Positions 1-7,460 of a stretch of 64,000 nucleotides of DNA are shown here, piece by piece; the first letter of the stretch is position 1; every line of letters starts with the position of its first letter. Below the pieces are notes generated by a model. That model was given only the letters and a program-made list of their open reading frames with translations. It ran no database searches and had not been told where the DNA came from. Both the position numbers and the translations under genes were made by a program. The DNA is from an uncultured Acetobacteraceae bacterium (GTDB lineage Bacteria > Pseudomonadota > Alphaproteobacteria > Acetobacterales > Acetobacteraceae): the NCBI GenBank assembly GCA_903918195.1, contig CAIXDS010000147.1, positions 1 through 64,000 of the forward strand, read 5' to 3'.

Positions 1-2
1 GC

Positions 3-122
3 GCCATCTTCGGCACAATCGTCCTCGATGCCCTCCTGCACGCCGGCCCCAACGTGCATCGCCGCCTCGCCCACTCCAAACGAAAACGAAAAACCCACAT
101 CCGATACCCGCTGAGGAGCTAA
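3..122 (+). CDS. C-terminal end of an unrecognised protein (partial, cut by window edge)
   Basis: An open frame enters from the left edge and ends at TAA (120-122), giving 39 residues with a basic tail containing SKRKRK and ending YPLRS. I do not recognise the family. Its stop codon lies in a block (AGCTAATTTAACGCCTATGGGGCG) that reappears, slightly changed, beside a transposase remnant near 32.4 kb, so a mobile-element origin is possible but unproven. Too little is present to exclude a chance open frame. Confidence 0.35.
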   Translation, partial: AIFGTIVLDALLHAGPNVHRRLAHSKRKRKTHIRYPLRS

Positions 123-130
123 TTTAACGC

Positions 131-183
131 CTATGGGGCGTTGCCCCTGGACCCCACCAAGGGCCTTAGGCCCTTGGAACCCT
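131..183. repeat. GC-rich paired-hairpin intergenic repeat, copy 1
   Basis: It contains two adjacent palindromes: GGGGC..GCCCC (135-147), then TGGACCCC, then AAGGGCC-TTA-GGCCCTT (159-175) followed by GGAACCC. The same architecture recurs at about 9.5, 12.4, 14.4, 21.9, 26.0, 32.4 and 35.4 kb. It abuts the 3' end of the SPOR gene on the minus strand and could act as a terminator or RNA-stabilising element, but there is no T-tract here. Confidence 0.75.
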
Positions 184-186
184 GAA

Positions 187-984
187 TCAGAACGTGGCGA
201 TTGAGCAGCCGGCGCCTTTGGACTTTACCTTTTCGCAGAAGTCTCTGGCGTGCTCCATGTCGGCGAAACCGCCGGTGCGCAGGCGGAAGAAGGTGCGGCC
301 CTCACGCTCGGCCTTCACCACCGTCGGCTGGTGCCCGCCCAGCACATCCGGCATCCGCTTCGTCAGGCGCTGCCATTCGGCCATCGCCGCTTCCTCGGTG
401 GGCAGCGCGGCCAACTGCACCAGCGTATGGCCGGCCGCCGGAGCCGCCGACGCTGCGGCGGCTGGCGGCTTCGGTGGGGCAACCGGGAGCGCGGTATGGG
501 CCGGCTTCGGCTCGGGGGCACTGCGCACGCCAGCGCTCAGCGACACGTTCTGCACCGGCGGGGGCGCGGCCGATGCCACCGCCGGCGTGACTGGCGACGA
601 CGTGACCGGCGACGACGTGACCGGCGACGGCTGGGACCGGTTGTCCTGCGCCCTCAGCGCCTGCGGCGCCGGCACCTCGGGCGGCGGCGCCATGGCGGCC
701 TGGCCGCTGCTGCTGCCCGACATGATCGCCGCATCGTTATCAGCAATCTCCAGCCCGCCCGGATCGACCGGCTTGACCCGCAGCGGGCGGCTGTCCGCCT
801 CGATCACCGGCACGCCGGAATGGCGATGGTCGCCGGCCGAATAGACACCCACCATCAGCGCCAGCGCCGTCGCGATGGTGCCGGCGGCGATCACCAGGCG
901 CTTCGTGTTCGCATCCATGCCCTGGCGACGGTCGAGCCGATAGCTTGGGATCGGTCCCATCGGAATATCCAGTTCTTCACGCAT
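187..984 (-). CDS. SPOR-domain membrane-anchored protein
   Basis: 265 residues. A short cytoplasmic head is followed by one membrane segment (about residues 29-48, rich in A/I/L), a long Pro/Ala/Ser linker with a TSSPV repeat (about residues 118-135), and a C-terminal SPOR domain (about 185-265) starting [19 protein letters not shown] domains bind denuded septal peptidoglycan, so a periplasmic, single-pass division or cell-wall role is likely. It lies 46 nt downstream of argS on the same strand, the usual alphaproteobacterial arrangement, and probably shares its transcript. Partner enzymes often found next (nagZ, scpA/B) are not in the window. Confidence 0.85.
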   Translation of the reverse strand: MREELDIPMGPIPSYRLDRRQGMDANTKRLVIAAGTIATALALMVGVYSAGDHRHSGVPVIEADSRPLRVKPVDPGGLEIADNDAAIMSGSSSGQAAMAPPPEVPAPQALRAQDNRSQPSPVTSSPVTSSPVTPAVASAAPPPVQNVSLSAGVRSAPEPKPAHTALPVAPPKPPAAAASAAPAAGHTLVQLAALPTEEAAMAEWQRLTKRMPDVLGGHQPTVVKAEREGRTFFRLRTGGFADMEHARDFCEKVKSKGAGCSIATF

Positions 985-1030
985 GCCGCGGCAAACTCCC
1001 TACCCCGCCGCCCCGCGATGCGGCGCGGCG

Positions 1031-2809
1031 TCAGCGCATTTCCTCAACCGGGGTCACCCCCATCACGGCCAGGCCGGACCGGATCGCGACCGCCGTGGCG
1101 GCCACCAGGGCCACCCGGGCGAGCGTCTCGGCCGGACGGTCGGCCTGCAGAAACCGCAGCGCCGAGTCGTCGCGCCCGCGGTTCCACAGCATATGAAAGT
1201 CGCCCGCTAGATCATAGAGAAAAAACGCAATTCGGTGTGGTTCGCGGGCCGCTGCCGCAGCCTCCACGGTGCGCGGCCAGGCGCCCAGGCGGCGCAGCAG
1301 CGCCAGTTCCGCCTCGTTTTCCAGGCTGTCCAGCGGCACCTGGGCCAGCGACTCGGGCGCCACCGCCGCCGCGCCCAGCAGCTCGCCGGCGGCACGCAGG
1401 ACAGACCGGCAGCGGGCATGCGCGTACTGCACGTAGAACACCGGATTCTCCCGCGTCTGCGCGACCGCCTGATCGATGTCGAACTCCATCTGCGCATCGG
1501 ATTTGCGGGTGAGCATGGTGAAGCGCACCGCATCCGGCCCGACCTCGTCCAACAGGTCGCGGAGCGTGATGAAGGTGCCGGCGCGCTTGCTCATGCGCAG
1601 CGGCTGGCCGCCCTTCAGCACATGCACGATCTGGCACAGCACCACGTCCAGCGTGCCGCCGAACGCGCGGGTGGCCGCCTGCATCCGCTTGACGTAGCCG
1701 CCATGGTCGGCGCCCCAGACATCGATCATCAGGTCGAAGCCGCGGGCTATCTTGTGCGCGTGGTAGGCGATGTCGTTGGCGAAGTAGGTGAAACTGCCAT
1801 CGGATTTCTGCAGCGGGCGATCGACATCGTCGCCGAACGCGGTGGCGCGGAACAGCATCTGCTCGCGCGGTTCCCAGTCGTCGATGGTCTTGCCTTTCGG
1901 CGGCTCCAGCGTGCCCCGGTAGACCAGCCCGTCGAGTTCGAGCCGGGCGATGGCTTCGTGTACTTCGCCTTGTTCGACCAGGTCCCGCTCGCGGACAAAC
2001 ACGTCATGCACGACGCCGAGGGCGGCCAGATCGTCGGTGATCTGCTCCAGCATCATGGCAATGGTGAAATCGCGCACGTCGATCAGCCAGGTTTCCGGCT
2101 CACCGATCCAGCTGTCGGCGGAGAGCAGCGACGCACCGAACTGGGCGGCAAGGGCCTGCCCGACAGGAATCAGATAATCGCCGCGATACTGCAGGCCGCC
2201 CGGCACGATCTCGCTGAAATCGGCTTCCGTGATCGACACCTCGAGCGCCTGCAGGTAGCGGAAATAGGCCGCCCAGGCGAGCGCGGTCACCTGGTTGCCG
2301 GCGTCGTTGACGTAGAACTCCTTGGTCACCTCGTGGCCGACCTTGGCCAGCAGGTTGGCCAGCGCATCGCCCACCACCGCGCCGCGGCAATGGCCGATAT
2401 GCATCGGCCCGGTCGGGTTGGCGGAGACGTATTCGACGTTGATCCGCACCCCCGCGCCGGCGGTGCTGTCGCCATACGCCTCGCCGGTCCGCAGGATGAC
2501 CGGCAGCAGGCGGCGCCAGGCATCGGCGTGCAGCCGCAGATTGACGAAACCGGGGCCGGCCACGGCGGCCTCGGCCACCAGCGGATCGGCCTGCAGCACC
2601 GCCACCAGGGCGGCGGCGATGTCCTGCGGCTTGCGGCGGGCGGCCTTGGCGACGACCAGGGCGGCGTTGGTGGCCATGTCGCCATGCTCGGGCTCGCGCG
2701 CCGGCGTCACCTCCACCCGTGCCACCACCTCCTCCGGCAGGTCGGGCACCACGCCGTGCAGCGCCTGCACCACACGGGCGCGCATCGACGCAAATATATT
2801 ATGGCTCAT
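1031..2809 (-). CDS. argS: Arginyl-tRNA synthetase
   Basis: Class I aminoacyl-tRNA synthetase that charges tRNA-Arg in the cytosol. The start chosen is ATG at 2809 (MSHNIF), giving 592 residues; a TTG four codons upstream is open but weaker, and GGGA sits just ahead of the ATG. The N-terminal Arg-S additional domain is followed by SANPTGPMHIGH with the HIGH signature at residues 137-140. A KMSKS-like LRMSKRAGT and the DALR anticodon-binding C-terminus with YVQYAHAR follow. It lies 21 nt after dgt, in a dgt-argS-SPOR unit. Confidence 0.97.
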   Translation of the reverse strand: MSHNIFASMRARVVQALHGVVPDLPEEVVARVEVTPAREPEHGDMATNAALVVAKAARRKPQDIAAALVAVLQADPLVAEAAVAGPGFVNLRLHADAWRRLLPVILRTGEAYGDSTAGAGVRINVEYVSANPTGPMHIGHCRGAVVGDALANLLAKVGHEVTKEFYVNDAGNQVTALAWAAYFRYLQALEVSITEADFSEIVPGGLQYRGDYLIPVGQALAAQFGASLLSADSWIGEPETWLIDVRDFTIAMMLEQITDDLAALGVVHDVFVRERDLVEQGEVHEAIARLELDGLVYRGTLEPPKGKTIDDWEPREQMLFRATAFGDDVDRPLQKSDGSFTYFANDIAYHAHKIARGFDLMIDVWGADHGGYVKRMQAATRAFGGTLDVVLCQIVHVLKGGQPLRMSKRAGTFITLRDLLDEVGPDAVRFTMLTRKSDAQMEFDIDQAVAQTRENPVFYVQYAHARCRSVLRAAGELLGAAAVAPESLAQVPLDSLENEAELALLRRLGAWPRTVEAAAAAREPHRIAFFLYDLAGDFHMLWNRGRDDSALRFLQADRPAETLARVALVAATAVAIRSGLAVMGVTPVEEMR

Positions 2810-2830
2810 CACAATTCCCAATCAGACGGA

Positions 2831-3979
2831 TCAGCCGGAGACCGACAGGTCGGTCAGGCGCAGATGTTCCTCGCGGGCGTAGCGGTCGGTCATGCCGGCG
2901 ATGTAGTCGCACACCACCGCCGCCGCACGCGGCGTGCCGGCATCGCCCGCGCGGGCGCGCCAGTCATCCGGCAGCAGGCCGCTCTGGCCGTGCAGCAGGG
3001 CAAAAATATCCGTCACCACCCGGCGTGCCTTGGCGGTCATCCGGTTGACCCGCCAATGCCGGTACATGCGGGCGAACAGGAACTCCTTAATCACCCGGTT
3101 GGCCTCCGCCATCGGCTCGCTGAACCCCACCACCGGGCGGTTGGCCTGGCGGATGCCGTCGGCGTCGGCGGGGTCGAGGTCGGCGAGCCGGCGCCCGGTT
3201 TCGGCGACCAGGTCGGTGACCATCCGGTGAATGACGCGGCGGATGGTCTCGTGGCGGAGCCGGGCCGGCGGCACGTCCAGGCTGGCGCGGCGCGCGTCGG
3301 CCAGCGCCTCGCCCACGACCGGCAGGTGCTGCAAATCGGCGGGGTCGAAGAATTCCGCCCGCCAGCCATCGTCCAGATCGTGCGCGTGATAGGCGATGTC
3401 GTCGGCCTGGGACGCCACCTGCGCCTCGGCGGCGGCGTAGGACGTCAATTCCAGCGGGTGGCGGGCATCGTAGTCGGCCACATAGGGCGGCGGGCGGCGG
3501 ACCGGGCCGTTATGCTTGGCCAGGCCCTCCAGCGTCTCCCAGGTCAGGTTCAGCCCGTCGAAGCCGGCGTAGCGGGATTCCAGCACCGTCACCACGCGCA
3601 GGCTCTGGGCGTTGTGGTCGAAGCCGCCGAACGGCTGCATGGCCACCGACAGCGCGTCCTCGCCGGCATGGCCGAAGGGCGGGTGGCCGAGGTCGTGCGC
3701 CAGCGCCAGCGCCTCGGTCAGATCCTCGTCCAGGCCGAGTTCGCGGGCCACCGACCTGGCGATCTGCGCCACTTCGATGCTGTGGGTCAGGCGGGTGCGG
3801 TAGAAATCGCCCTCGTGGTTGACGAAGACCTGGGTTTTGTACTGCAGCTTGCGGAAGGCGGAGCTGTGGATGATGCGGTCGCGGTCGCGCTGCCAGGGCG
3901 AGCGCGTCGCCGCCTCCGGCTCGGGGTGGAGCCGGCCGCGCGATCGGTGTCTCTGGACGGCCCAGGGGGCGAGGGACAT
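2831..3979 (-). CDS. dgt: Deoxyguanosinetriphosphate triphosphohydrolase-like protein
   Basis: 382-residue HD-domain nucleotidase of the dGTPase family, which hydrolyses dNTPs to nucleosides and triphosphate. Metal-binding residues are visible: RLTHSIEV (His66), AHDLGHPPFGH (His95-Asp96, His104), and a later SQADDIAYHAHDLDD block. The N-terminal DRDRIIHSSAFRKLQYKTQV is typical of the family. It is first in the minus-strand run dgt-argS-SPOR and diverges from erpA, with about 65 nt between starts that must hold both promoters. Exact dNTP preference cannot be read from sequence. Confidence 0.92.
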   Translation of the reverse strand: MSLAPWAVQRHRSRGRLHPEPEAATRSPWQRDRDRIIHSSAFRKLQYKTQVFVNHEGDFYRTRLTHSIEVAQIARSVARELGLDEDLTEALALAHDLGHPPFGHAGEDALSVAMQPFGGFDHNAQSLRVVTVLESRYAGFDGLNLTWETLEGLAKHNGPVRRPPPYVADYDARHPLELTSYAAAEAQVASQADDIAYHAHDLDDGWRAEFFDPADLQHLPVVGEALADARRASLDVPPARLRHETIRRVIHRMVTDLVAETGRRLADLDPADADGIRQANRPVVGFSEPMAEANRVIKEFLFARMYRHWRVNRMTAKARRVVTDIFALLHGQSGLLPDDWRARAGDAGTPRAAAVVCDYIAGMTDRYAREEHLRLTDLSVSG

Positions 3980-4044
3980 GGAAGAGGCTTACACCGGTTC
4001 GCCCCACCCTTCAAACACCGGGGAGTTACCCCTATGTTGCAGGT

Positions 4045-4371
4045 ATGGACAATTTCCGCGTGACCGAGCGCGCCGCCGCGCGCATTGCCGAGATCGTCGC
4101 CGCCCAGCAAGCCGGCGCCGCGTTGCGCGTGGCCGTGCTGGCCGGCGGGTGCAACGGGTTCCAGTACAAGTTCGACCTCGACCAGCCGGCCGCGGACGAC
4201 ATCGTCATCGAGAGCAACGGGGCGAAGGTGGTCATCGACCCGGCCAGCCTTTCTCTGCTGGCCGGCGGCGAGCTGGATTATGCCGACGAACTCATGGGGG
4301 CCTATTTCGCGGTGAGGAACCCGCAGGCGAAATCGGCCTGCGGCTGCGGCACCAGTTTCTCGGTGGACTGA
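4045..4371 (+). CDS. erpA: A-type iron-sulfur cluster insertion protein (ErpA/IscA family)
   Basis: 108 residues. It carries the three conserved ligand cysteines of A-type carriers: Cys36 in GGCNGF and Cys99/Cys101 in ACGCGTSF. The family delivers Fe-S clusters to apo-enzymes in the cytosol. The ErpA rather than IscA assignment follows from the dgt/argS neighbourhood typical of alphaproteobacteria and the absence of isc/suf genes nearby. xth starts 8 nt after its stop, so the two are probably co-transcribed. Confidence 0.9.
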   Translation: MDNFRVTERAAARIAEIVAAQQAGAALRVAVLAGGCNGFQYKFDLDQPAADDIVIESNGAKVVIDPASLSLLAGGELDYADELMGAYFAVRNPQAKSACGCGTSFSVD

Positions 4372-4379
4372 TCCGGCCC

Positions 4380-5150
4380 GTGCGGGTCGCCACCTGGAAC
4401 GTCAACTCCATCCGCCAGCGCGAGGGCCATGTGCGCCGCTGGCTGGAGACGCACAAGCCCGATCTGCTGTTCCTGCAGGAGCTGAAATGCGAGACGCCCG
4501 CGTTCCCGGCCGGCGGCTTCGAGGCGCTGGGCTATCGCTGCGAGATGGTGGGCCAGAAAGCCTATAACGGCGTGGCGGTGCTGGCGCGGCTGCCCTTCGC
4601 GGTTACCCACCGCGCCCTGCCCGGCCTGGGGCCGGAGGACGCGGCGCCGGCCCGCTACATCGAGGGGGTCGCCGAGGGGATCACGTTCATCGGCCTCTAT
4701 TTGCCGAACGGCAATTCCGGCGGTGAGGCCGGTTTTGCCACCAAGCTGCGCTGGATGGAGGCGCTGCACGCGCGCGCCGCCGCGCTGCTGGCCGATGATG
4801 TTCCGCTGGTCATTGCCGGCGACTTCAACGTGTGTCCGACCGATGAAGATTTTGCCCCCGGCGCCCTGCCGCCGACCGATGCGCTGGTGCGGCCGGAAAG
4901 CCGGGCGCGGTTCCGGTCCCTGCTCTGGCTGGGGCTGACGGACGCGGTGCGGGCGCTGCACCCGACGGGGCCGGTGTACACGTTCTGGGATTATCAGGCG
5001 GGGGCGTGGCCGCGGGATATGGGGCTGCGGATCGACCATGTACTGATGTCGCCCACCCTGGCCGAGCGGCTGACCGAGGCGGTGCCGGACCGGCGGGAAC
5101 GCGGGGAGGAAAAGGCGTCGGATCACGTGCCGGTGGTGGTGGGGTTCTGA
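4380..5150 (+). CDS. xth: Exodeoxyribonuclease III (AP endonuclease)
   Basis: 256 residues from GTG at 4380, which gives the canonical N-terminus VRVATWNVNSIRQR. Catalytic residues of the EEP/ExoIII fold are visible: Asn in TWNVNS, Glu in FLQELKCE, Asp/Asn in GDFNVCP, and the C-terminal SDHVPVV with the catalytic His. It cleaves DNA 5' to abasic sites and removes 3' blocks in base-excision repair. It lies 8 nt downstream of erpA. A 112-bp mobile repeat begins 31 nt after its stop. Confidence 0.95.
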   Translation: MRVATWNVNSIRQREGHVRRWLETHKPDLLFLQELKCETPAFPAGGFEALGYRCEMVGQKAYNGVAVLARLPFAVTHRALPGLGPEDAAPARYIEGVAEGITFIGLYLPNGNSGGEAGFATKLRWMEALHARAAALLADDVPLVIAGDFNVCPTDEDFAPGALPPTDALVRPESRARFRSLLWLGLTDAVRALHPTGPVYTFWDYQAGAWPRDMGLRIDHVLMSPTLAERLTEAVPDRRERGEEKASDHVPVVVGF

Positions 5151-5181
5151 GGGGGGCGTGCGCGGGGACCGCAAGGTCGCG

Positions 5182-5293
5182 CTAGTGTTGCGACTCCGAC
5201 GGATAGTGCCGTCGGAGTGGCAACACTAGCTCTTGATTTTGTGTTCCGATTCACGCGACGGGGCGGACGCATCTGTCGCGATCGGAACACTAG
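5182..5293. mobile_element. 112-bp MITE-like element, copy 1 (CTAG-bounded, IS630-like target)
   Basis: Bounded by CTAG on both sides. Inside these are inverted ends TGTTGCGA (left) and TGTTCCGA (right, read from the other strand). It folds as two hairpins: CTAGTGTTGC with GCAACACTAG, and GTGTTCCGAT with ATCGGAACAC, joined by CTCTTGATTTT. A near-identical copy lies at 17675-17785. No coding capacity. TA duplication inside CTAG is the known habit of IS630/Tc1-type elements, so a non-autonomous derivative is inferred. Confidence 0.75.
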
Positions 5294-6522
5294 GGGGCCA
5301 GCGGCGCCATGCTCGGCGTCGCATTTTTTCCGGTCCGCGCTCTGATTGCAGCATCAAGCCGTTGCCCGATTTTGATACCCGGTTGCTCGATCAGAAAATG
5401 AGTCATCGTCGCCACCAGCACAAGCAACACGCTGCACACGGACAGGGCTTCCCACCCCTGTTCTGGCGACGCAAGAGCAAATCGTCTCACTGGCCCCAAC
5501 GAGAAAAACGATAGCAGAACGAGTCCCTGAAGGAGATATATACCATAACTAACATTCCCAAGCCGACGCGCAGCCCTATTAGAGAGAAGACCAAAAACGT
5601 TTGATCCAGAAACAATTAGAAAGAACGCCAGGCCCATAAGTATTATCGGAAACCACGCATATGCAGTATCAGAGAAAATAAATACAGAACTAATGAAGCT
5701 GATTACTAATACCGAAGAGAGCCAGTTTGGGATGCTCAGGTTCATGGCCCTTGCCTGGATTGCAGCGCTCAACATCCCCACGGAAAATAGCGCAACGCAT
5801 GCGCAGCGATTGCTTTGGGTTTGGGTCAGCGTCACGGAAATCATGCATGTCAGAAGAAAAATAAGCGTAACCAACGGAAAGATAAAACATTGAAATTTGC
5901 TACGAGCGGCAAATGAGGTAAACAAGAGACTAAAATAGAAGAGCCACTCATATTTAAGAGTCCACGTTACGCCGGCAAGAATCCAGCCTGTATGCTGAAA
6001 GCTGTTGATACTTCGACCGTAACCAAAAAAGCCCAGCATCATCCATTGAGAAATTTCTTTCGTGACTTCCCAACCCGGCTCATGCAACGTCCAACCAGTA
6101 ATCGAAAAAACGATGAGAAACATTACAAAAACCGCAAACAAATAAAGAGGGCCAATCCGAAATACTCTTCCAATATATAATTTGAGCCAGCGCGGCTTTC
6201 CGCCATCTTTTATCATCATAGACCAAAATAAATAGCCAGTTATCATAAAAAATATTGCGACTCCAGCCTGTCCGAGCACCGTATAGAAATTGGATGGCGG
6301 AATCTCCCAAATATTTCTCGAAATGACACCATGATATACCATGCCATGGCAAAAAAATACGCTTAACGCCAAAAAACCACGCAACCCATCAAGCGTGGAA
6401 ACGCGTTCTCCCTTTGGGTTTGGTGGCGCATCGGCAAACTTAAGGGCAGGAGAAGCCGCGAGCGCCATCAAAAAAGCCACGCAGGCGAAGAACGGCCACA
6501 CATCATATGTTCCAACGATCAT
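5290..6522 (-). CDS. Acyltransferase 3 family membrane protein (OafA/YrhL-like)
   Basis: 410 residues with about ten hydrophobic segments. The family signature STLDGLRGFLALSVFFCH (residues about 43-60) contains the catalytic-type Arg and His, and GQAGVAIFFMITGYLFW follows. Members transfer acyl (often acetyl) groups to surface sugars or lipids in the inner membrane. Codon use and base composition are far more AT-rich than the neighbours, suggesting recent acquisition. The TAG stop (5290-5292) is inside the CTAG boundary of the adjacent mobile repeat. The substrate is unknown, and no polysaccharide cluster surrounds it. Confidence 0.85.
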   Translation of the reverse strand: MIVGTYDVWPFFACVAFLMALAASPALKFADAPPNPKGERVSTLDGLRGFLALSVFFCHGMVYHGVISRNIWEIPPSNFYTVLGQAGVAIFFMITGYLFWSMMIKDGGKPRWLKLYIGRVFRIGPLYLFAVFVMFLIVFSITGWTLHEPGWEVTKEISQWMMLGFFGYGRSINSFQHTGWILAGVTWTLKYEWLFYFSLLFTSFAARSKFQCFIFPLVTLIFLLTCMISVTLTQTQSNRCACVALFSVGMLSAAIQARAMNLSIPNWLSSVLVISFISSVFIFSDTAYAWFPIILMGLAFFLIVSGSNVFGLLSNRAARRLGNVSYGIYLLQGLVLLSFFSLGPVRRFALASPEQGWEALSVCSVLLVLVATMTHFLIEQPGIKIGQRLDAAIRARTGKNATPSMAPLAP

Positions 6523-6924
6523 ATCGTCTTCCTATGCCGGAGCCTGCGGGACAAAAAGATTGACCAGTCCCGAACCAACGAGCAACCAGCCGTTTCACGC
6601 AACAAAGCGGCCGGGGGCAACCCTTTGGAAAAGCCGCCCGCCGCTTTGAAACGGCAGGCCCGTCCCTGGACTGTCATCGCTAGCCAGGGCGCACCATAAG
6701 TTGAACCCCTGCAAATCCAACATCATCTTGAGCAAAATATTCCGCAGAACGCGAGGCAGAACCTCTCGCAACCCAAGGTGATGCGCACGGCCCAGGGCGC
6801 GGGGCCGAGCGCGACACGCCTGGAATTATCGTAAGCCTGCGGCAAACAGGCGCGCAAGGCCGGGATGTCCGCAGCCGGCACGACACGCAAGCGCATCGCG
6901 CCGGTGCAGCACACGGGCCGAAAG
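6523..6924. other. Gene-poor gap (about 400 bp)
   Basis: No convincing gene. A 57-codon minus-strand frame (6723-6896, beginning MRLRVVPAADIPALRACL) is open but matches nothing I recognise and has no clear ribosome site; it may be a fragment of a lost gene. The 5' part (6540-6700) is the upstream region of the AT-rich acyltransferase gene. Confidence 0.5.
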
Positions 6925-7320
6925 CTACCGCCAGTGCGGCGCCACCCACACCCAGGCGCCGTGCCGCATGACCCACCCGCCGGGCACCCATTCATGCCAG
7001 TACGGCTGGCGCCGGAGGTAGGCGCCAGAGATCCAGACATACCCTCGGCCATTCCAGACCCAGTGGCCGGGGCGCCAGATATATTGCGGGCCCGGCGGCG
7101 GCGGCACGCGCTCCATGCGCAGCTCCGGAATCGGCTCGTAGCCGCGCGGCGGCCCGCCATAGGGCGGCGGCGGCCTGCCATAGGGCGGCGGTCCGCCCGG
7201 AGGGGGGCCGCCAGGAGGGGGGCCACCAGGGGGCGGGCCTCCATAGGGCTGCGCGGCGGCGGCGCCGGATAGCGCGACCAGGGCCGACATGAGCAGAAAG
7301 CGGCGGGTCGGGGACGGCAT
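6925..7320 (-). CDS. Exported YXWXPGHW-type (WXXGXW repeat) protein
   Basis: 131 residues. The signal peptide ([24 protein letters not shown]) is followed by a Gly/Pro region with tandem GGPPP units (about residues 28-52), then several aromatic blocks: [25 protein letters not shown] and WVWVAPHW. These are the WXXGXW/YXWXPGHW repeats of small proteobacterial envelope proteins of unknown function. The periplasm or outer membrane is the likely location. The tandem GGNGGNCC-type DNA repeat behind GGPPP (about 7188-7245) is prone to length change. Confidence 0.75.
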   Translation of the reverse strand: MPSPTRRFLLMSALVALSGAAAAQPYGGPPPGGPPPGGPPPGGPPPYGRPPPPYGGPPRGYEPIPELRMERVPPPPGPQYIWRPGHWVWNGRGYVWISGAYLRRQPYWHEWVPGGWVMRHGAWVWVAPHWR

Positions 7321-7460
7321 GGCCGAAACTCCATGGGGTTCGTCCCCCTAGAATGCACCAATTCGCGCCGGCTGCATGCAGGCCAGCCTGCGGCTTCGTT
7401 CATTCGCCCTTTACGCAGCCGCGCAAACATCCGCCGCATTCGTGCCCCCGGGAGGTCTCC

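Noticed and set aside
2810-2821. TTG start of argS at 2821
   Set aside because: ATG at 2809 has a better-placed GGGA and gives the usual N-terminus.
1235-4063. 942-codon open frame on the plus strand opposite argS and dgt
   Set aside because: It is antisense to two clear genes and its translation is Arg/Gly/His-rich without domains, a usual shadow in GC-rich DNA.
7188-7245. CRISPR-like tandem units
   Set aside because: They are short in-frame GGPPP codon repeats within a coding gene, without spacers.
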